A stretch of 64,000 nt of DNA from Chryseobacterium echinoideorum (GTDB taxonomy: Bacteria; Bacteroidota; Bacteroidia; Flavobacteriales; Weeksellaceae), in NCBI RefSeq assembly GCF_007474535.1, contig NZ_VKNW01000007.1, forward strand, positions 1-64,000. The letters are read 5' to 3'. The stretch's first letter is position 1; the number at the start of each line of letters is the position of its first letter. The position numbers were made by a program, and so were the translations under genes. Below the pieces are notes generated by a model. It saw only the letters and a program-made list of their open reading frames with translations. It did no database searches and was not told the DNA's origin. Positions 35,902 through 44,828 of the stretch are shown here, piece by piece.

Positions 35902-36894
35902 TTAAAATGATAATTTTATTTTTTCGCTTCCTTCTGTAATCTCACCAATTTCGTAAGCGTCATCAAGAAGATGCATTACTTTTTCAGCATGTTCTGAATC
36001 TACCACAACGATCATTCCCACTCCCATATTGAAAGTTCCGAACATTTCTTCACGAGCTACTCCCCCTCTTTTTTCCAATTCCAGCATGATATTCGGAATC
36101 TGGATTTTTGAAGCATTAATTGTAGCACAAAGCCCATCTCCGATAATTCTTGGAATGTTTTCATATAAACCTCCACCTGTAATGTGTGCGATTCCTGAAA
36201 CTTCCACTTCCTCAAGGATTTTATGAATATCTTTATAATATAATCTTGTCGGCACTAAAAGCGTTTCATACAAAGGTTTTTCTTCGAATACTTCATTGAA
36301 GTCAGGAAAGACTTTTCTTACCAGAGAAAATCCGTTTGAATGAAATCCTGAACTGGGTAACGCGATGATTTTATCTCCTTTTTTGATTTTAGAACCGTCA
36401 ATAATCTGATCTTTTTCAACAATTCCTACACAAAATCCTGCAACATCGTAATCTCCGGGTTGATACATTCCCGGCATTTCAGCAGTTTCTCCGCCGATTA
36501 AAGCACAGTTGTTGTCTTTACAAGCTTCTACCATTCCTAAAACGATTTCCGCAGCGATTTCCGAATCCAGTTTTCCACAAGCCAGATAATCAAGGAAAAA
36601 TAAAGGTTTTGCACCATGGCAAAGTATATCGTTGGCACACATTGCAAAACAGTCTACTCCGATGGAATCATATTTTTTTGAGTCTAAAGCCACTTTGAGC
36701 TTCGTTCCTACTCCATCTGTTCCTGAAACCAAAACAGGATTTTTGTAACCTCCGATTTCATAGAAAGCTCCAAAACTCCCCAAATGATTGAGAACATTTG
36801 AATTGTGCGTTTCACCAACCGCTTTTTTGATCTTATCAACGGTTTTATATCCTTCCTCTTTGTCTACTCCTGCTGATTTGTATGTGTTGCTCAT
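35902..36894 (-). CDS. purM: Phosphoribosylformylglycinamidine cyclo-ligase (AIR synthetase)
   Basis: Closes the imidazole ring (FGAM to AIR). 330 residues, slightly shorter than E. coli PurM. N-terminal YKSAGVDKEEGYKTVDKIK, then VLVSGTDGVGTKLKVA, the loop DCFAMCANDILCHGAKPLFFLDY, IGGETAEMPGMY, SSGFHSNGFSLVRKV, and HITGGGLYENIPRI. It is the most upstream gene of the purine block. The purL/purF/purB/purK/purE genes are not in the window. The small transcription unit at 36983-37135 lies just upstream. Confidence 0.98.
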   Translation of the reverse strand: MSNTYKSAGVDKEEGYKTVDKIKKAVGETHNSNVLNHLGSFGAFYEIGGYKNPVLVSGTDGVGTKLKVALDSKKYDSIGVDCFAMCANDILCHGAKPLFFLDYLACGKLDSEIAAEIVLGMVEACKDNNCALIGGETAEMPGMYQPGDYDVAGFCVGIVEKDQIIDGSKIKKGDKIIALPSSGFHSNGFSLVRKVFPDFNEVFEEKPLYETLLVPTRLYYKDIHKILEEVEVSGIAHITGGGLYENIPRIIGDGLCATINASKIQIPNIMLELEKRGGVAREEMFGTFNMGVGMIVVVDSEHAEKVMHLLDDAYEIGEITEGSEKIKLSF

Positions 36895-36982
36895 AGTATA
36901 TGTATCAGTTTATCAATCTAACAATGAATATTGTTATAAAGAAAATTTCACAATTATTGTATTAAAATTAATTAAATAAAAA

Positions 36983-37010
36983 AGCCGACAATCTTTGTCG
37001 ATTATCGGCT
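36983..37010 (-). terminator. Terminator of the small transcription unit upstream of purM
   Basis: agccgacaat (36983-36992) pairs with attatcggct (37001-37010), one mismatch; on the minus strand a run of T follows directly. Confidence 0.85.
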
Positions 37011-37016
37011 GTTGTT

Positions 37017-37091
37017 TTATCTGAAAGTTTCAGAGTCCACAGTTTTTCCATATTTTGAAAAACATTCTTTAAAAGTGGACTGAATCTTCAT
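37017..37091 (-). CDS. 24-codon small ORF with its own promoter and terminator (small protein or sRNA)
   Basis: Not recognised. ATG 37091 to TAA 37017 encodes 24 residues, starting MKIQSTFKEC and ending DSETFR. The ATG follows a 13-base A-rich leader, the usual flavobacterial initiation context. Upstream is a textbook promoter (TTTG, 19 bases, TATCTTTG), and the stop codon is 6 bases before a strong hairpin terminator. The unit is about 115 bases and lies between the FMN reductase gene and purM. The RNA can also fold (gtccac with gtggac across the ORF), so it may act as an sRNA or a leader of purM rather than through the peptide. Confidence 0.5.
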   Translation of the reverse strand: MKIQSTFKECFSKYGKTVDSETFR

Positions 37092-37104
37092 TTTTTTCTT
37101 TTTG

Positions 37105-37135
37105 CAAAGATATTAATTTTCTGTTAAACTTCAAA
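37105..37135 (-). promoter_or_regulatory. Canonical Bacteroidota promoter for the small unit
   Basis: Minus strand: TTTG (-33, bases 37135-37132), 19-base spacer, TATCTTTG (-7, bases 37112-37105). This is the best promoter match I found in the window. Confidence 0.8.
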
Positions 37136-37136
37136 T

Positions 37137-37688
37137 CTATTTTTCTAGTATTGATTCTAACTTAGCAATTTTGGTTACTTTTTCTTTTAATTCACTGTTT
37201 TTTTCTTCATTAGAAATAATCTGGCTTTCCCTGTTAAAGTTATCGTTAAAGAATGGAAGTGAAAAAGTTTCTATAATATTTCCTCCATGCAGCGGAAAAC
37301 GCTTTTCGGCAGCTTCCAAAACTCCTAAGCCACCTCTTCCGCCTGGAGCCGTTGCCATCAGCAACATTGGTTTTTCGTTCCAAACTGCTCTTTCTTTGAT
37401 TCTTGAAGTCCAGTCGAATACATTTTTAAATGCTGAAGAATAGGTTCCGTTATGTTCGGCCAAAGAAACCAATAAAACATCTGCTCTATCGATTTTTGAG
37501 GCAAAATCCTGCGCTTCCTTTGGAACTCCGCTTTCCACTTCACGCTGATGTTTATAGATTGGCATTTCAAAAGCATTCATGTCTACAATTTCTACTTCTG
37601 CATTTGGAATTAATGAAGCGGTATAAGTAACCAGCATTTTATTGATTGATGTATCGGAATTGCTTCCTGCTATTGCCAGAATTTTCAT
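37137..37688 (-). CDS. NADPH-dependent FMN reductase family protein
   Basis: A 183-residue flavodoxin-like oxidoreductase. N-terminal MKILAIAGSNSDTSINKML is the FMN phosphate-binding loop, EHNGTYSSAFKNVFDW the flavin loop, and MLLMATAPGGRGG the conserved strand-turn. Family members reduce FMN, quinones or azo dyes with NAD(P)H; the substrate is not deducible here. ATG 37688 was chosen because the family starts here; the longer frame upstream runs through a structured intergenic element and is not coding. The pirin gene lies 108 bases upstream on the same strand, so the two may form a redox/quercetin-type stress pair (inference). Confidence 0.92.
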   Translation of the reverse strand: MKILAIAGSNSDTSINKMLVTYTASLIPNAEVEIVDMNAFEMPIYKHQREVESGVPKEAQDFASKIDRADVLLVSLAEHNGTYSSAFKNVFDWTSRIKERAVWNEKPMLLMATAPGGRGGLGVLEAAEKRFPLHGGNIIETFSLPFFNDNFNRESQIISNEEKNSELKEKVTKIAKLESILEK

Positions 37689-37717
37689 TGTTCTATTTTT
37701 AATATATTTTATTTTTA

Positions 37718-37784
37718 AACCACCCCGGCAAAAATTCATTCTGAATTTTCGCCACCCCTCCGAAGGATGGGAATTTTTGTGGTT
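37718..37784. repeat. GC-rich structured intergenic element
   Basis: aaccac (37718-37723) and aaaaatt (37730-37736) pair with aattttt/gtggtt at 37772-37784. Inside is a second stem around gaa (37755-37761 with 37765-37771, one mismatch). Base composition is clearly higher in GC than the surroundings. It resembles an intergenic repeat I remember from flavobacteria, but only one copy is in the window. Confidence 0.6.
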
Positions 37785-37796
37785 CAAAATTAGGGT

Positions 37797-38525
37797 TTAT
37801 TTAAGATATGCCGGTAATTCCATTGGAACTTCCATTAATAATATTTCAGCGTCTTCTACCGCTTCAATGTTGAAACTTTGGGTGTCCCAGATTCCTAAAC
37901 CATCTCTGCTTTTTAAAATCTGATCTGCAATTTTTGCACTTCCACTAAGAACGAAAACATAGACACCGTTGCTGGATTTATTCAACTTGTATTCTTTTGA
38001 ATTGTTTTTATTAAAATTGGCTAAATTAAACCATGCGTCCTGATGAATCCAAACTCCGGCATCATTTTGATCAGGTGACAGAATCTGTTGGAAATCATTC
38101 ATATTTTCATGATGTTTTATACTTTGTTGATCGTATCTCGGTTTAACACCAACTTCTCTGGGGAAGACCCAGATCTGCAAAAATTTGACAGGCTCATCTT
38201 TATTTTTGTTGTATTCGCTGTGTTGAACTCCTGTCCCGGCACTCATTACCTGAATTTCTCCTTTTTTAATGACCGCCGTTGTCCCCATTGAGTCTTTATG
38301 CTCAAGATCTCCTTCCAATGGAATGGATATAATTTCCATATCTCTGTGAGGGTGTGTCCCGAAACCCATTCCCTGAGAAACCGTATCGTCATTTAAAACC
38401 CGTAAAACTCCAAAATTCATTCTTTCGGGATTCTGATAGCCTGCAAAACTGAAGGTATGATAAGAATTTAACCAGCCATGATTGGCATGACCTCTTGTAT
38501 CTGCTTTGTGATAAACTGTTTTCAT
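37797..38525 (-). CDS. Pirin family protein (bicupin)
   Basis: A 242-residue bicupin. The metal site is formed by His58, His60 (GTHPHRDMEI), His102 and Glu104 (GTGVQHSEYN), the complete pirin set. The opening NSYHTFSFAGYQNPERMNFG is typical. Length and layout match E. coli YhhW, a quercetin 2,3-dioxygenase; true substrate unknown. The start is ATG 38525, after a TACATTTG box. The FMN reductase gene follows. Confidence 0.94.
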   Translation of the reverse strand: MKTVYHKADTRGHANHGWLNSYHTFSFAGYQNPERMNFGVLRVLNDDTVSQGMGFGTHPHRDMEIISIPLEGDLEHKDSMGTTAVIKKGEIQVMSAGTGVQHSEYNKNKDEPVKFLQIWVFPREVGVKPRYDQQSIKHHENMNDFQQILSPDQNDAGVWIHQDAWFNLANFNKNNSKEYKLNKSSNGVYVFVLSGSAKIADQILKSRDGLGIWDTQSFNIEAVEDAEILLMEVPMELPAYLK

Positions 38526-38568
38526 ATTTTTTGTATTATTTAATATATTGTTATCATTAATTACAATA

Positions 38569-38576
38569 CAAATGTA
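38569..38576 (-). promoter_or_regulatory. -7 promoter box for the pirin gene
   Basis: Minus-strand TACATTTG, an exact TAnnTTTG, 43 bases before the pirin ATG. Confidence 0.45.
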
Positions 38577-38672
38577 AATCTTGTAAGCCCTGAAAATGTT
38601 GACGTAAGATAAGAAAGCTTTTGATGTATTTCATTTTAACAAAATTCAAAAATGTTATCTGTAGAAAATAAA

Positions 38673-38696
38673 AAAGCGAACAATGATGTCCGCTTT
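38673..38696 (-). terminator. Terminator of the starch locus / MFS gene
   Basis: aaagcgaaca (38673-38682) pairs with tgtccgcttt (38687-38696), one mismatch, 4-base loop, T-run on the minus strand. Confidence 0.85.
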
Positions 38697-38719
38697 ATAT
38701 ATGAAAATTTTAAATATTG

Positions 38720-40102
38720 TTAAAAATGTACCTGCTGAATTTCTTCCTCAATTTCTTTTGGTGTGTTATGTTCCGATTTAACAAAAATAAGGGTTAAAAC
38801 AGCTCCCAACAACATACAAATACCACCTACAACAACATAATCAATGGCCATTTTTCCAAAAATTCCGCTTACGATTGGACCCCCGAATATACCGTTGATG
38901 ATCTGAGGAATAACAATAAAAAAATTAAAAATCCCCATATAAACGCCCATTTTCTTTTGTGGAATAGAATCAATAAGCATGGCATAGGGCATTGCCAGAA
39001 TACTTGCCCAGGCAAAACCTAATCCAATCATCGAAATCCATAATAACGAAATATCTTTAATAAAATACATCGAAATCAATCCAAAACCTCCACTAGCCAA
39101 AGCCAAAGCATGAGTCTGCTTTTTACCGATAAATTTAGCAATGGGTGTCAAAGCAAAAGCAAAGAAAATGGCATATAAATTATAACTTCCGAATAAACTT
39201 CCCGTTAAATCTCCTGCTTTATTAAATTCTGCAGAATGAGTATCTTCCGGAGAAAGACCAAAGTGATGTGTTGCCAAAGCACTTGTCGTAAAAACCCACA
39301 TCGTAAACAACGCAAACCATGAGAAAAACTGTACGATTCCCAGTTTTTTCATCTGAGATGGTGCATTGGCAAAATCCTTGAAAATATCCGACAGTTTGGA
39401 TTTTGTTTCTGCAATTGGCTTTCCACCTTCAAATGATGCAAATTCTTCAGGAGAATATTCTTTAGTTGTTACAATTGTATATAAAATTGATAAAATAAGT
39501 ACCGCTGCTCCAATATAAAAAGAATAGATGACGTTATCTGCGACAAATCCTTTTGGAGCTTCATTAGAAATTCCCCAATTTGCCAGCCAGTTCGGTAAAT
39601 TTGAACCAATTACCGCCCCTATTCCTATCAAAATTGTCTGAACCGAAAAGCCAACCGTCGCCTGATGTTTTGGCAGCATATCCCCTACCAAAGCGCGGAA
39701 TGGTTCCATTGCTACATTGATAGAGGCATCCATCATGGCTAAGAAAATTACCGCGATCAGTAAAACATTTGCAGCCATCATTTGTGTTGCAGAAGCCGCA
39801 TTCGGAAGCATCACTAATCCTATTGAGCATAAAATAGCTCCGATTAAAAAGTAAGGTTTTCTTCTGCCTAAAGGACTCCATGTATTATCTCCCATGTGAC
39901 CTATAATTGGCTGTACAATTAATCCTGTGATGGGTGCAACCAGCCAGAACCATGATAACTCATGTACATCGGCTCCAAAGTTTGCCAAAATTCGGCTGGC
40001 GTTTCCGTTTTGCAGACCAAATGCCATCTGAATTCCTAAAAATCCCATACTCATATTAATAATCTGAAGCATGGATAAATTCGGTTTTGTTTTTTTCATC
40101 AT
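38720..40102 (-). CDS. MFS sugar transporter, SLC45/GPH-like
   Basis: A 12-segment inner-membrane transporter of 460 residues. The loop between the second and third helices, GDNTWSPLGRRKPYF (71-85), carries the RxxRRP-like signature of SLC45/sucrose-type H+ symporters. A second SIPQKKMGVYMG loop lies near 385. It is the last gene of the SusC/D/E-GH97-GH13 row. It would import the glucose or maltose released in the periplasm (inference from context). Its ATG overlaps the stop of the SnoaL-like gene (ATGA type), so the two are translationally coupled. Confidence 0.93.
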   Translation of the reverse strand: MMKKTKPNLSMLQIINMSMGFLGIQMAFGLQNGNASRILANFGADVHELSWFWLVAPITGLIVQPIIGHMGDNTWSPLGRRKPYFLIGAILCSIGLVMLPNAASATQMMAANVLLIAVIFLAMMDASINVAMEPFRALVGDMLPKHQATVGFSVQTILIGIGAVIGSNLPNWLANWGISNEAPKGFVADNVIYSFYIGAAVLILSILYTIVTTKEYSPEEFASFEGGKPIAETKSKLSDIFKDFANAPSQMKKLGIVQFFSWFALFTMWVFTTSALATHHFGLSPEDTHSAEFNKAGDLTGSLFGSYNLYAIFFAFALTPIAKFIGKKQTHALALASGGFGLISMYFIKDISLLWISMIGLGFAWASILAMPYAMLIDSIPQKKMGVYMGIFNFFIVIPQIINGIFGGPIVSGIFGKMAIDYVVVGGICMLLGAVLTLIFVKSEHNTPKEIEEEIQQVHF

Positions 40103-40608
40103 TTTTGAGTGATTTCTTGGATTAATATATTTTCAATCGGTGCTTTTATCTCTACAACTTTATCTACTACGTCATTGGGAACTGTCACAGAAAGTACGTA
40201 CTGTTTTACTTTCCATGTTCCGTTGATTTTTTCAACAACACCTGAACCGCGGCAGATTTTCATCTGTGTATCTAACAGTTCATCAAACCACGCCAGTTTT
40301 CCGTCTTTGCTGAAATAGATATTTCTTTTGAGGGAAGTGAAATTCCATGTTTTCTTTTTATCGAAATAAGGTTTTGCCCAAACCATAAAAGCTTTTTTGT
40401 CCCAGACTTCTGTAGCATCTGTCCCGATAAAAACAGATTCATCGGCAAAATAATTAAAATAGGTGGTGAAATCTGCTCTTGCAGCCGCTACATTAAATCC
40501 ATCAAGCATGATTCCGATTTCTGTTTTTTCTTTATCAAATTTTGACTGAGCAGAAAGGGCTGTAAAACTGAGGATAAAAAATATAAAATATATTGTTGTT
40601 GTTTTCAT
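40099..40608 (-). CDS. Exported SnoaL/NTF2-like protein
   Basis: A 169-residue protein with a cleavable signal peptide (MKTTTIYFIFFILSFTALSAQ) and an NTF2/SnoaL-like cone fold. Recognisable parts are MLDGFNVAAARADFTTYFNYFADESVFIGTDATEVW, then FMVWAKPYF, and the C-terminal strands GSGVVEKINGTWKVKQYVLSV. In flavobacteria such proteins occur next to peptidase or transporter genes, but their role is unknown. Here it overlaps the MFS gene by 4 bases and follows the GH13 gene after a hairpin, so it is placed inside the starch locus. Confidence 0.85.
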   Translation of the reverse strand: MKTTTIYFIFFILSFTALSAQSKFDKEKTEIGIMLDGFNVAAARADFTTYFNYFADESVFIGTDATEVWDKKAFMVWAKPYFDKKKTWNFTSLKRNIYFSKDGKLAWFDELLDTQMKICRGSGVVEKINGTWKVKQYVLSVTVPNDVVDKVVEIKAPIENILIQEITQK

Positions 40609-40621
40609 AGATCATAATTTG

Positions 40622-40654
40622 AAACCTAACAGGTTTTGAAAACCTGTTAGGTTT
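40622..40654 (-). terminator. Hairpin between the GH13 and SnoaL-like genes
   Basis: Perfect 15-bp stem aaacctaacaggttt (40622-40636) with 40640-40654, 3-base loop. There is no clear T-run, so it may stabilise or separate transcripts rather than end them. Confidence 0.65.
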
Positions 40655-40666
40655 AGTAGTTAAAAC

Positions 40667-42523
40667 TTATTTTAATTCAATAACCATCGACGATTTTGCA
40701 GGAATTTTAAATTGATCCTTTACCGAAAATTCTTTACCGGAAATGATGTCTTTCCCTTTTGAAAAATTGTTCAGGGATTCTGCGAAATGTTTTACATCAA
40801 TCGTTTGTTCCGAGTTATTATTATTTAAAATAACCATTACGCTTTCTTTTTCGTTGTATCTAAAATACACAAAAACATTATTCTGCGGAACAAAATTTCT
40901 AGTTTTTCCAGTATGAATAACCTCTTTACCTTTTCTCCAGTTAAGCAATTTCTGAGTAAACCCGTAAAATTCTTTTTGCTGAGAAGTCTGAGATGAAGGA
41001 TTAAAAGCATTGACTTTATCCGTCCTCCAGCCTCCAGGAAAATCTCGTCTGATATCTGCGTCACCTCCTTTATTTTTATCACCACGCATTCCTACTTCAG
41101 AACCGTAATACAGCTGAGGAATTCCGCGAACTGTCGAGATTAAAGTCATTGCCAATTTATATTCCGCAGGATTTCCATTGAAAACTTCGTTGAACCTTTC
41201 TGTATCGTGATTTTCAAAAAAAACCAATAGATTATTGATATTCGGATAAAGGAAATCGCTGGTAAAAGCATTATATAGCTTTACCATTCCGGAATCCCAA
41301 CCGTCCTTTTCTTTCAGAGCTTTCGGAAGATCAGAATACAGTGTGAAATCCATTACAGAAGGAAGATTTGAGTTATAATTTGCTGCCTCCCCTATTTTAG
41401 AATCTTTTTGCCATGCTGAAATATGTGCACTGGAATATAACCATGCTTCTCCTACGATATTGAAGTTCGGATATTCGTCCGTAATAGCTTTTGCCCATTT
41501 TGCCATCGCTTCTTTATCGTTGTAAGGATAGGTATCTACACGAAAACCTCCCAATTCGGCATATTCGATCCACCAGATAGCATTCTGTGTTAAATATTTT
41601 AAAACCAAAGGGTTTTTCTGGTTAATATCAGGCATTGTCGTGTCAAACCACCCGTCTAAGGCTAATTTTTTATCAACCTCAGAAGCATTTGTATCAAACT
41701 GAGTAGTTGTTTTATAGTTGGAACGCTTAAAGCCGTTTTCTCCGTCGTTAAACCAGTGAATCCAGTCTTTTGTGGGTAAATCTTTGATCATCCAGTGAGA
41801 AACTCCCCAATGATTGGTTACATAATCCATCACGAGTTTCATTTTTCTCTGATTTAGCTTTTGGGAAAGTTCTTTATACTCTTCGTTGGTTCCGTAACGT
41901 TCATCAATTTTATATAAATCTGTCTGCGCATATCCATGGTAAGAATATACTTTTTCGTTGTCCTCATTAACCGGAGTAAGCCAGACTGCCGTTGCTCCAA
42001 GTTTCTGAATATAATCTAAATTGTTGATGATTCCGCGCAGATCTCCACCATGTCTGCCGTTGGGAAGATTTCGGTTTACCTTTTCCGTTAAATTCGGGCT
42101 GGAATCGTTTTTTTCATCACCATTCGCAAAACGATCAGGCATGATAAGGTACATCACGTCCTTTGAAGAATAGGATTCTCTGTTTGCCGAATTCAGATTT
42201 CTCTGTTTTAATTCATAGGTGTAAGAACCTATATTTTTCTTTCCGTTTTTAATATTAATTTTAAACTTCGGAACATTAATCTCATTGGTGTTAACGGTTA
42301 CAAAAACATAATTTGGATTTTCGACCTTCCGGATATCCTTAATCTGAACTCCGTCTGAAAGTTCAATTTCGTTATTAGCAATATCTTTTCCGTACACCAG
42401 AATCTGAAGTTCGGGATTTTTCATTCCCTTCCACCAGAATGCAGGTTCCACTTTATCTAAAGGTTTTTGTGAAAAAGCAAATGCTGCTGATGAAAGTGCA
42501 ATTACTGCATATATTTTTTTCAT
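40667..42523 (-). CDS. GH13 alpha-amylase family enzyme, neopullulanase/cyclomaltodextrinase type
   Basis: An exported alpha-glucan hydrolase of 618 residues. Signal peptide MKKIYAVIALSSAAFAFSQ; N-terminal beta domain at about 25-110 of the cyclomaltodextrinase kind; GH13 barrel at about 120-520. Catalytic residues are Asp330 (GFRVDTYPY, nucleophile), Glu359 (VGEAW, acid/base) and Asp440 (FFENHDTER); DYVTNH (233-238) is conserved region I. A C-terminal beta domain follows. It corresponds to SusA of Bacteroides, cutting maltodextrins in the periplasm. It is 68 bases downstream of the GH97 gene on the same strand. Confidence 0.95.
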   Translation of the reverse strand: MKKIYAVIALSSAAFAFSQKPLDKVEPAFWWKGMKNPELQILVYGKDIANNEIELSDGVQIKDIRKVENPNYVFVTVNTNEINVPKFKINIKNGKKNIGSYTYELKQRNLNSANRESYSSKDVMYLIMPDRFANGDEKNDSSPNLTEKVNRNLPNGRHGGDLRGIINNLDYIQKLGATAVWLTPVNEDNEKVYSYHGYAQTDLYKIDERYGTNEEYKELSQKLNQRKMKLVMDYVTNHWGVSHWMIKDLPTKDWIHWFNDGENGFKRSNYKTTTQFDTNASEVDKKLALDGWFDTTMPDINQKNPLVLKYLTQNAIWWIEYAELGGFRVDTYPYNDKEAMAKWAKAITDEYPNFNIVGEAWLYSSAHISAWQKDSKIGEAANYNSNLPSVMDFTLYSDLPKALKEKDGWDSGMVKLYNAFTSDFLYPNINNLLVFFENHDTERFNEVFNGNPAEYKLAMTLISTVRGIPQLYYGSEVGMRGDKNKGGDADIRRDFPGGWRTDKVNAFNPSSQTSQQKEFYGFTQKLLNWRKGKEVIHTGKTRNFVPQNNVFVYFRYNEKESVMVILNNNNSEQTIDVKHFAESLNNFSKGKDIISGKEFSVKDQFKIPAKSSMVIELK

Positions 42524-42539
42524 ATAAAATTCGGATTAA

Positions 42540-42569
42540 AAAACCTTACAGGAAATCCCATAAGGTTTT
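42540..42569 (-). other. Hairpin between GH97 and GH13 genes
   Basis: aaaacctta (42540-42548) pairs with taaggtttt (42561-42569) around a 12-base loop in the 68-base gap; possible weak terminator or RNA-stability element. Confidence 0.5.
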
Positions 42570-42591
42570 GATTTTTAATTTAATTCAAAAT

Positions 42592-44751
42592 TTATTTTAC
42601 AGGTTTGATAGAGATGGCAAAACCGCCGCTTCTTACCATTTTAAAATTGATTTTAGATTTGCTTGTGATTTGCTTTTTGTAGATGTTATAACTTTGGGGA
42701 TTGTTGATATAATCCGCATCTTTTCCATCCTCATAGATCGTGGCTTCATATTTCTGTCCCTTATTGAGGAATGAGAAATCTACCGTATAATCACGTCTGT
42801 TTTCATCGGTAATTCCACCTACGAACCAGTTTTCACTCCCTTTTGCTTTTCTTGCGGTTACTACATAATCTCCCGGTTCTGCTGATAAAATTTTCGTATC
42901 GTCCCAATCTGCAGCAACATCTTTAATAAACTGGAAAGCATCCATGTGTTTTCTATAGTTTTCGGGTAAATCTGCAGCCATCTGAAGAGGCATATACATG
43001 GTTACATACAATGCCAGCTGCTTTGCCAGTGTCGTTTTGACAAATCTTGTGTCTCCAGGAAAATAATAATCCAGCTTTGTCTGGAAAATTCCAGGGGTGT
43101 AATCCATTGACCCTCCCATCCATCTTGTAAAAGGAAGAATAGTCTGATGATCAGGATTATTCCCTCCAAAAGCCTCATATTCAGTACCTCTCGCTGCTTC
43201 TGCAGAAATATAGTTTGGATAGGTGCGGCTTTCTCCTGTAGGACGTACCGATTCGTGAGAATTAATCATGATTTTATACTCATTTGCTTTCTCAGCAATT
43301 CTGTAAAAATGATTAATTGTCCATTGCGAGTAATGATGCTCTCCTCTTGGAATAATATCTCCTACATATCCTGTTTTTACCGCATCATATCCATATTTAT
43401 TCATCAGCTGAAAAGCTTTGTCTGCCCATCTTTCATAGTTGGTGGCTGAACCTGAGGTCTCATGATGCATGATGAGTTTTATCCCTTTTGAGTGTGCATA
43501 TTCATTCAACATTTTAATATCAAAATCAGGATATGGAGTGATAAAATCAAACACAAATTCTTTTGAATTTCCAAACCAGTCTTCCCATCCGATGTTCCAG
43601 CCTTCTATCAGCAATCCGTCGAAACCATTTTCAGCAGCAAAATCAATATATTCTTTTACTTTCGTATTGTTTGCGGCATGTTTTCCGTTGGGAGTCAATT
43701 TTGTAAAGTCAGTTTCACCAATGCGAACATTGGATTCCGGTTGACCGTATGCCCACTGTGATTTACCGATAATCATTTCCCACCAAACGCCCATGTATTT
43801 TGTAGGATGAATATAAGAAGTATCAGTATATTTTGTAGGCTCATTAAGATTGAAAAGCATTTTTGAAGCCATTACTTCTTCTGCTTTCGGGGAAACAATA
43901 ATGGTTCTCCAAGGCGTAACCATAGGAGTCTGAATGTAGCCTTTCGCTCCTTGTCTGTCGGCAGTAAGATGCGTTTTAAACTTAAAATTCTGAGAATCAA
44001 CTTCTAAATGAGAAGCTGGATAGTCTAAAACTGCCGCTTCAGCAATATTGATATATAAAGGTTCCTTGCCTTCTTTTTTGAGCATTAAAGGTGACTGTAC
44101 TGCATTTTTTATTAACGTCTGAGAAGCATTTGCATCTGCTGCACCTGCCCATTTTGAAGGGATCTCAGAAATTTTGGTCTCCTGATATTTGTATTCCTGA
44201 GAATCATAATCTGCTACCATCCACCATGCTTTCATATCGGAAGGTAAATCTATTTCAGAATCTTCTTCTCTGATCACGAAGTAATTTAGATTTTTCTGCT
44301 GCGGAAATTCATACCTGAAACCTAATCCATCATTAAATAATCTGAATTTAACAATGATATTTCTTTCTGTAGAAGCCTGATTAAGAGTAAAAGATAATTC
44401 GTTATAATGATTAATATAATTTTTCTTTTCACCTAATATAGGCTGCCAGGTTTCATTTTTAGAGTCTCTTTTTTCTGAAATTTTTGCAAATCCGCTATTA
44501 AGATCAAATTTTGCGTCTTCAGGCTTTGCTATTTCAGATGCAAACTTTATAGCTTTATCTTTAAAAATTCTCAGTCCTAATTTTGAATCTTCTACAACAA
44601 TATTTCCATTATATTTAAGATTATAGTATGGAACTCCCTGCTTTAGCTGGAAGTTCATTTCAAATTTTCCATCCGGAGATTTGAGTGATTGTGCGTTGAT
44701 ACCGGCAAACATCATAGAGAACAAAGCTGCTCCTATTGTAATTTTCTTCAT
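42592..44751 (-). CDS. GH97 alpha-glucosidase, SusB-like
   Basis: An exported calcium-dependent glycosidase of 719 residues, with signal peptide MKKITIGAALFSMMFAGINAQ. It has an N-terminal beta-sandwich (about 25-285), a central barrel (about 310-580) and a C-terminal beta domain. Glu431 (MHHETSGS), Glu500 (INSHE) and Glu524 (AARGTEYEAF) align by motif with the three glutamates of Bacteroides SusB that bind calcium, activate water and donate the proton, so an inverting alpha-glucosidase (GH97a) is expected. It would release glucose from maltodextrins entering through SusC. Between susE and this gene is a hairpin that may lower expression. Confidence 0.95.
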   Translation of the reverse strand: MKKITIGAALFSMMFAGINAQSLKSPDGKFEMNFQLKQGVPYYNLKYNGNIVVEDSKLGLRIFKDKAIKFASEIAKPEDAKFDLNSGFAKISEKRDSKNETWQPILGEKKNYINHYNELSFTLNQASTERNIIVKFRLFNDGLGFRYEFPQQKNLNYFVIREEDSEIDLPSDMKAWWMVADYDSQEYKYQETKISEIPSKWAGAADANASQTLIKNAVQSPLMLKKEGKEPLYINIAEAAVLDYPASHLEVDSQNFKFKTHLTADRQGAKGYIQTPMVTPWRTIIVSPKAEEVMASKMLFNLNEPTKYTDTSYIHPTKYMGVWWEMIIGKSQWAYGQPESNVRIGETDFTKLTPNGKHAANNTKVKEYIDFAAENGFDGLLIEGWNIGWEDWFGNSKEFVFDFITPYPDFDIKMLNEYAHSKGIKLIMHHETSGSATNYERWADKAFQLMNKYGYDAVKTGYVGDIIPRGEHHYSQWTINHFYRIAEKANEYKIMINSHESVRPTGESRTYPNYISAEAARGTEYEAFGGNNPDHQTILPFTRWMGGSMDYTPGIFQTKLDYYFPGDTRFVKTTLAKQLALYVTMYMPLQMAADLPENYRKHMDAFQFIKDVAADWDDTKILSAEPGDYVVTARKAKGSENWFVGGITDENRRDYTVDFSFLNKGQKYEATIYEDGKDADYINNPQSYNIYKKQITSKSKINFKMVRSGGFAISIKPVK

Positions 44752-44783
44752 AATGACAATTTAATTATGGTTTAAAAATAAAT

Positions 44784-44809
44784 AAAGTGCTGCCGAAAAG
44801 CAACACTTT
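44784..44809 (-). terminator. Terminator/attenuator after susE
   Basis: aaagtgctgc (44784-44793) pairs with gcaacacttt (44800-44809), one mismatch, 6-base loop; T-rich on the minus strand. Likely lets the binding-protein genes be expressed above the enzyme genes. Confidence 0.75.
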
Positions 44810-44828
44810 TTATTTTTTTTATATGATG

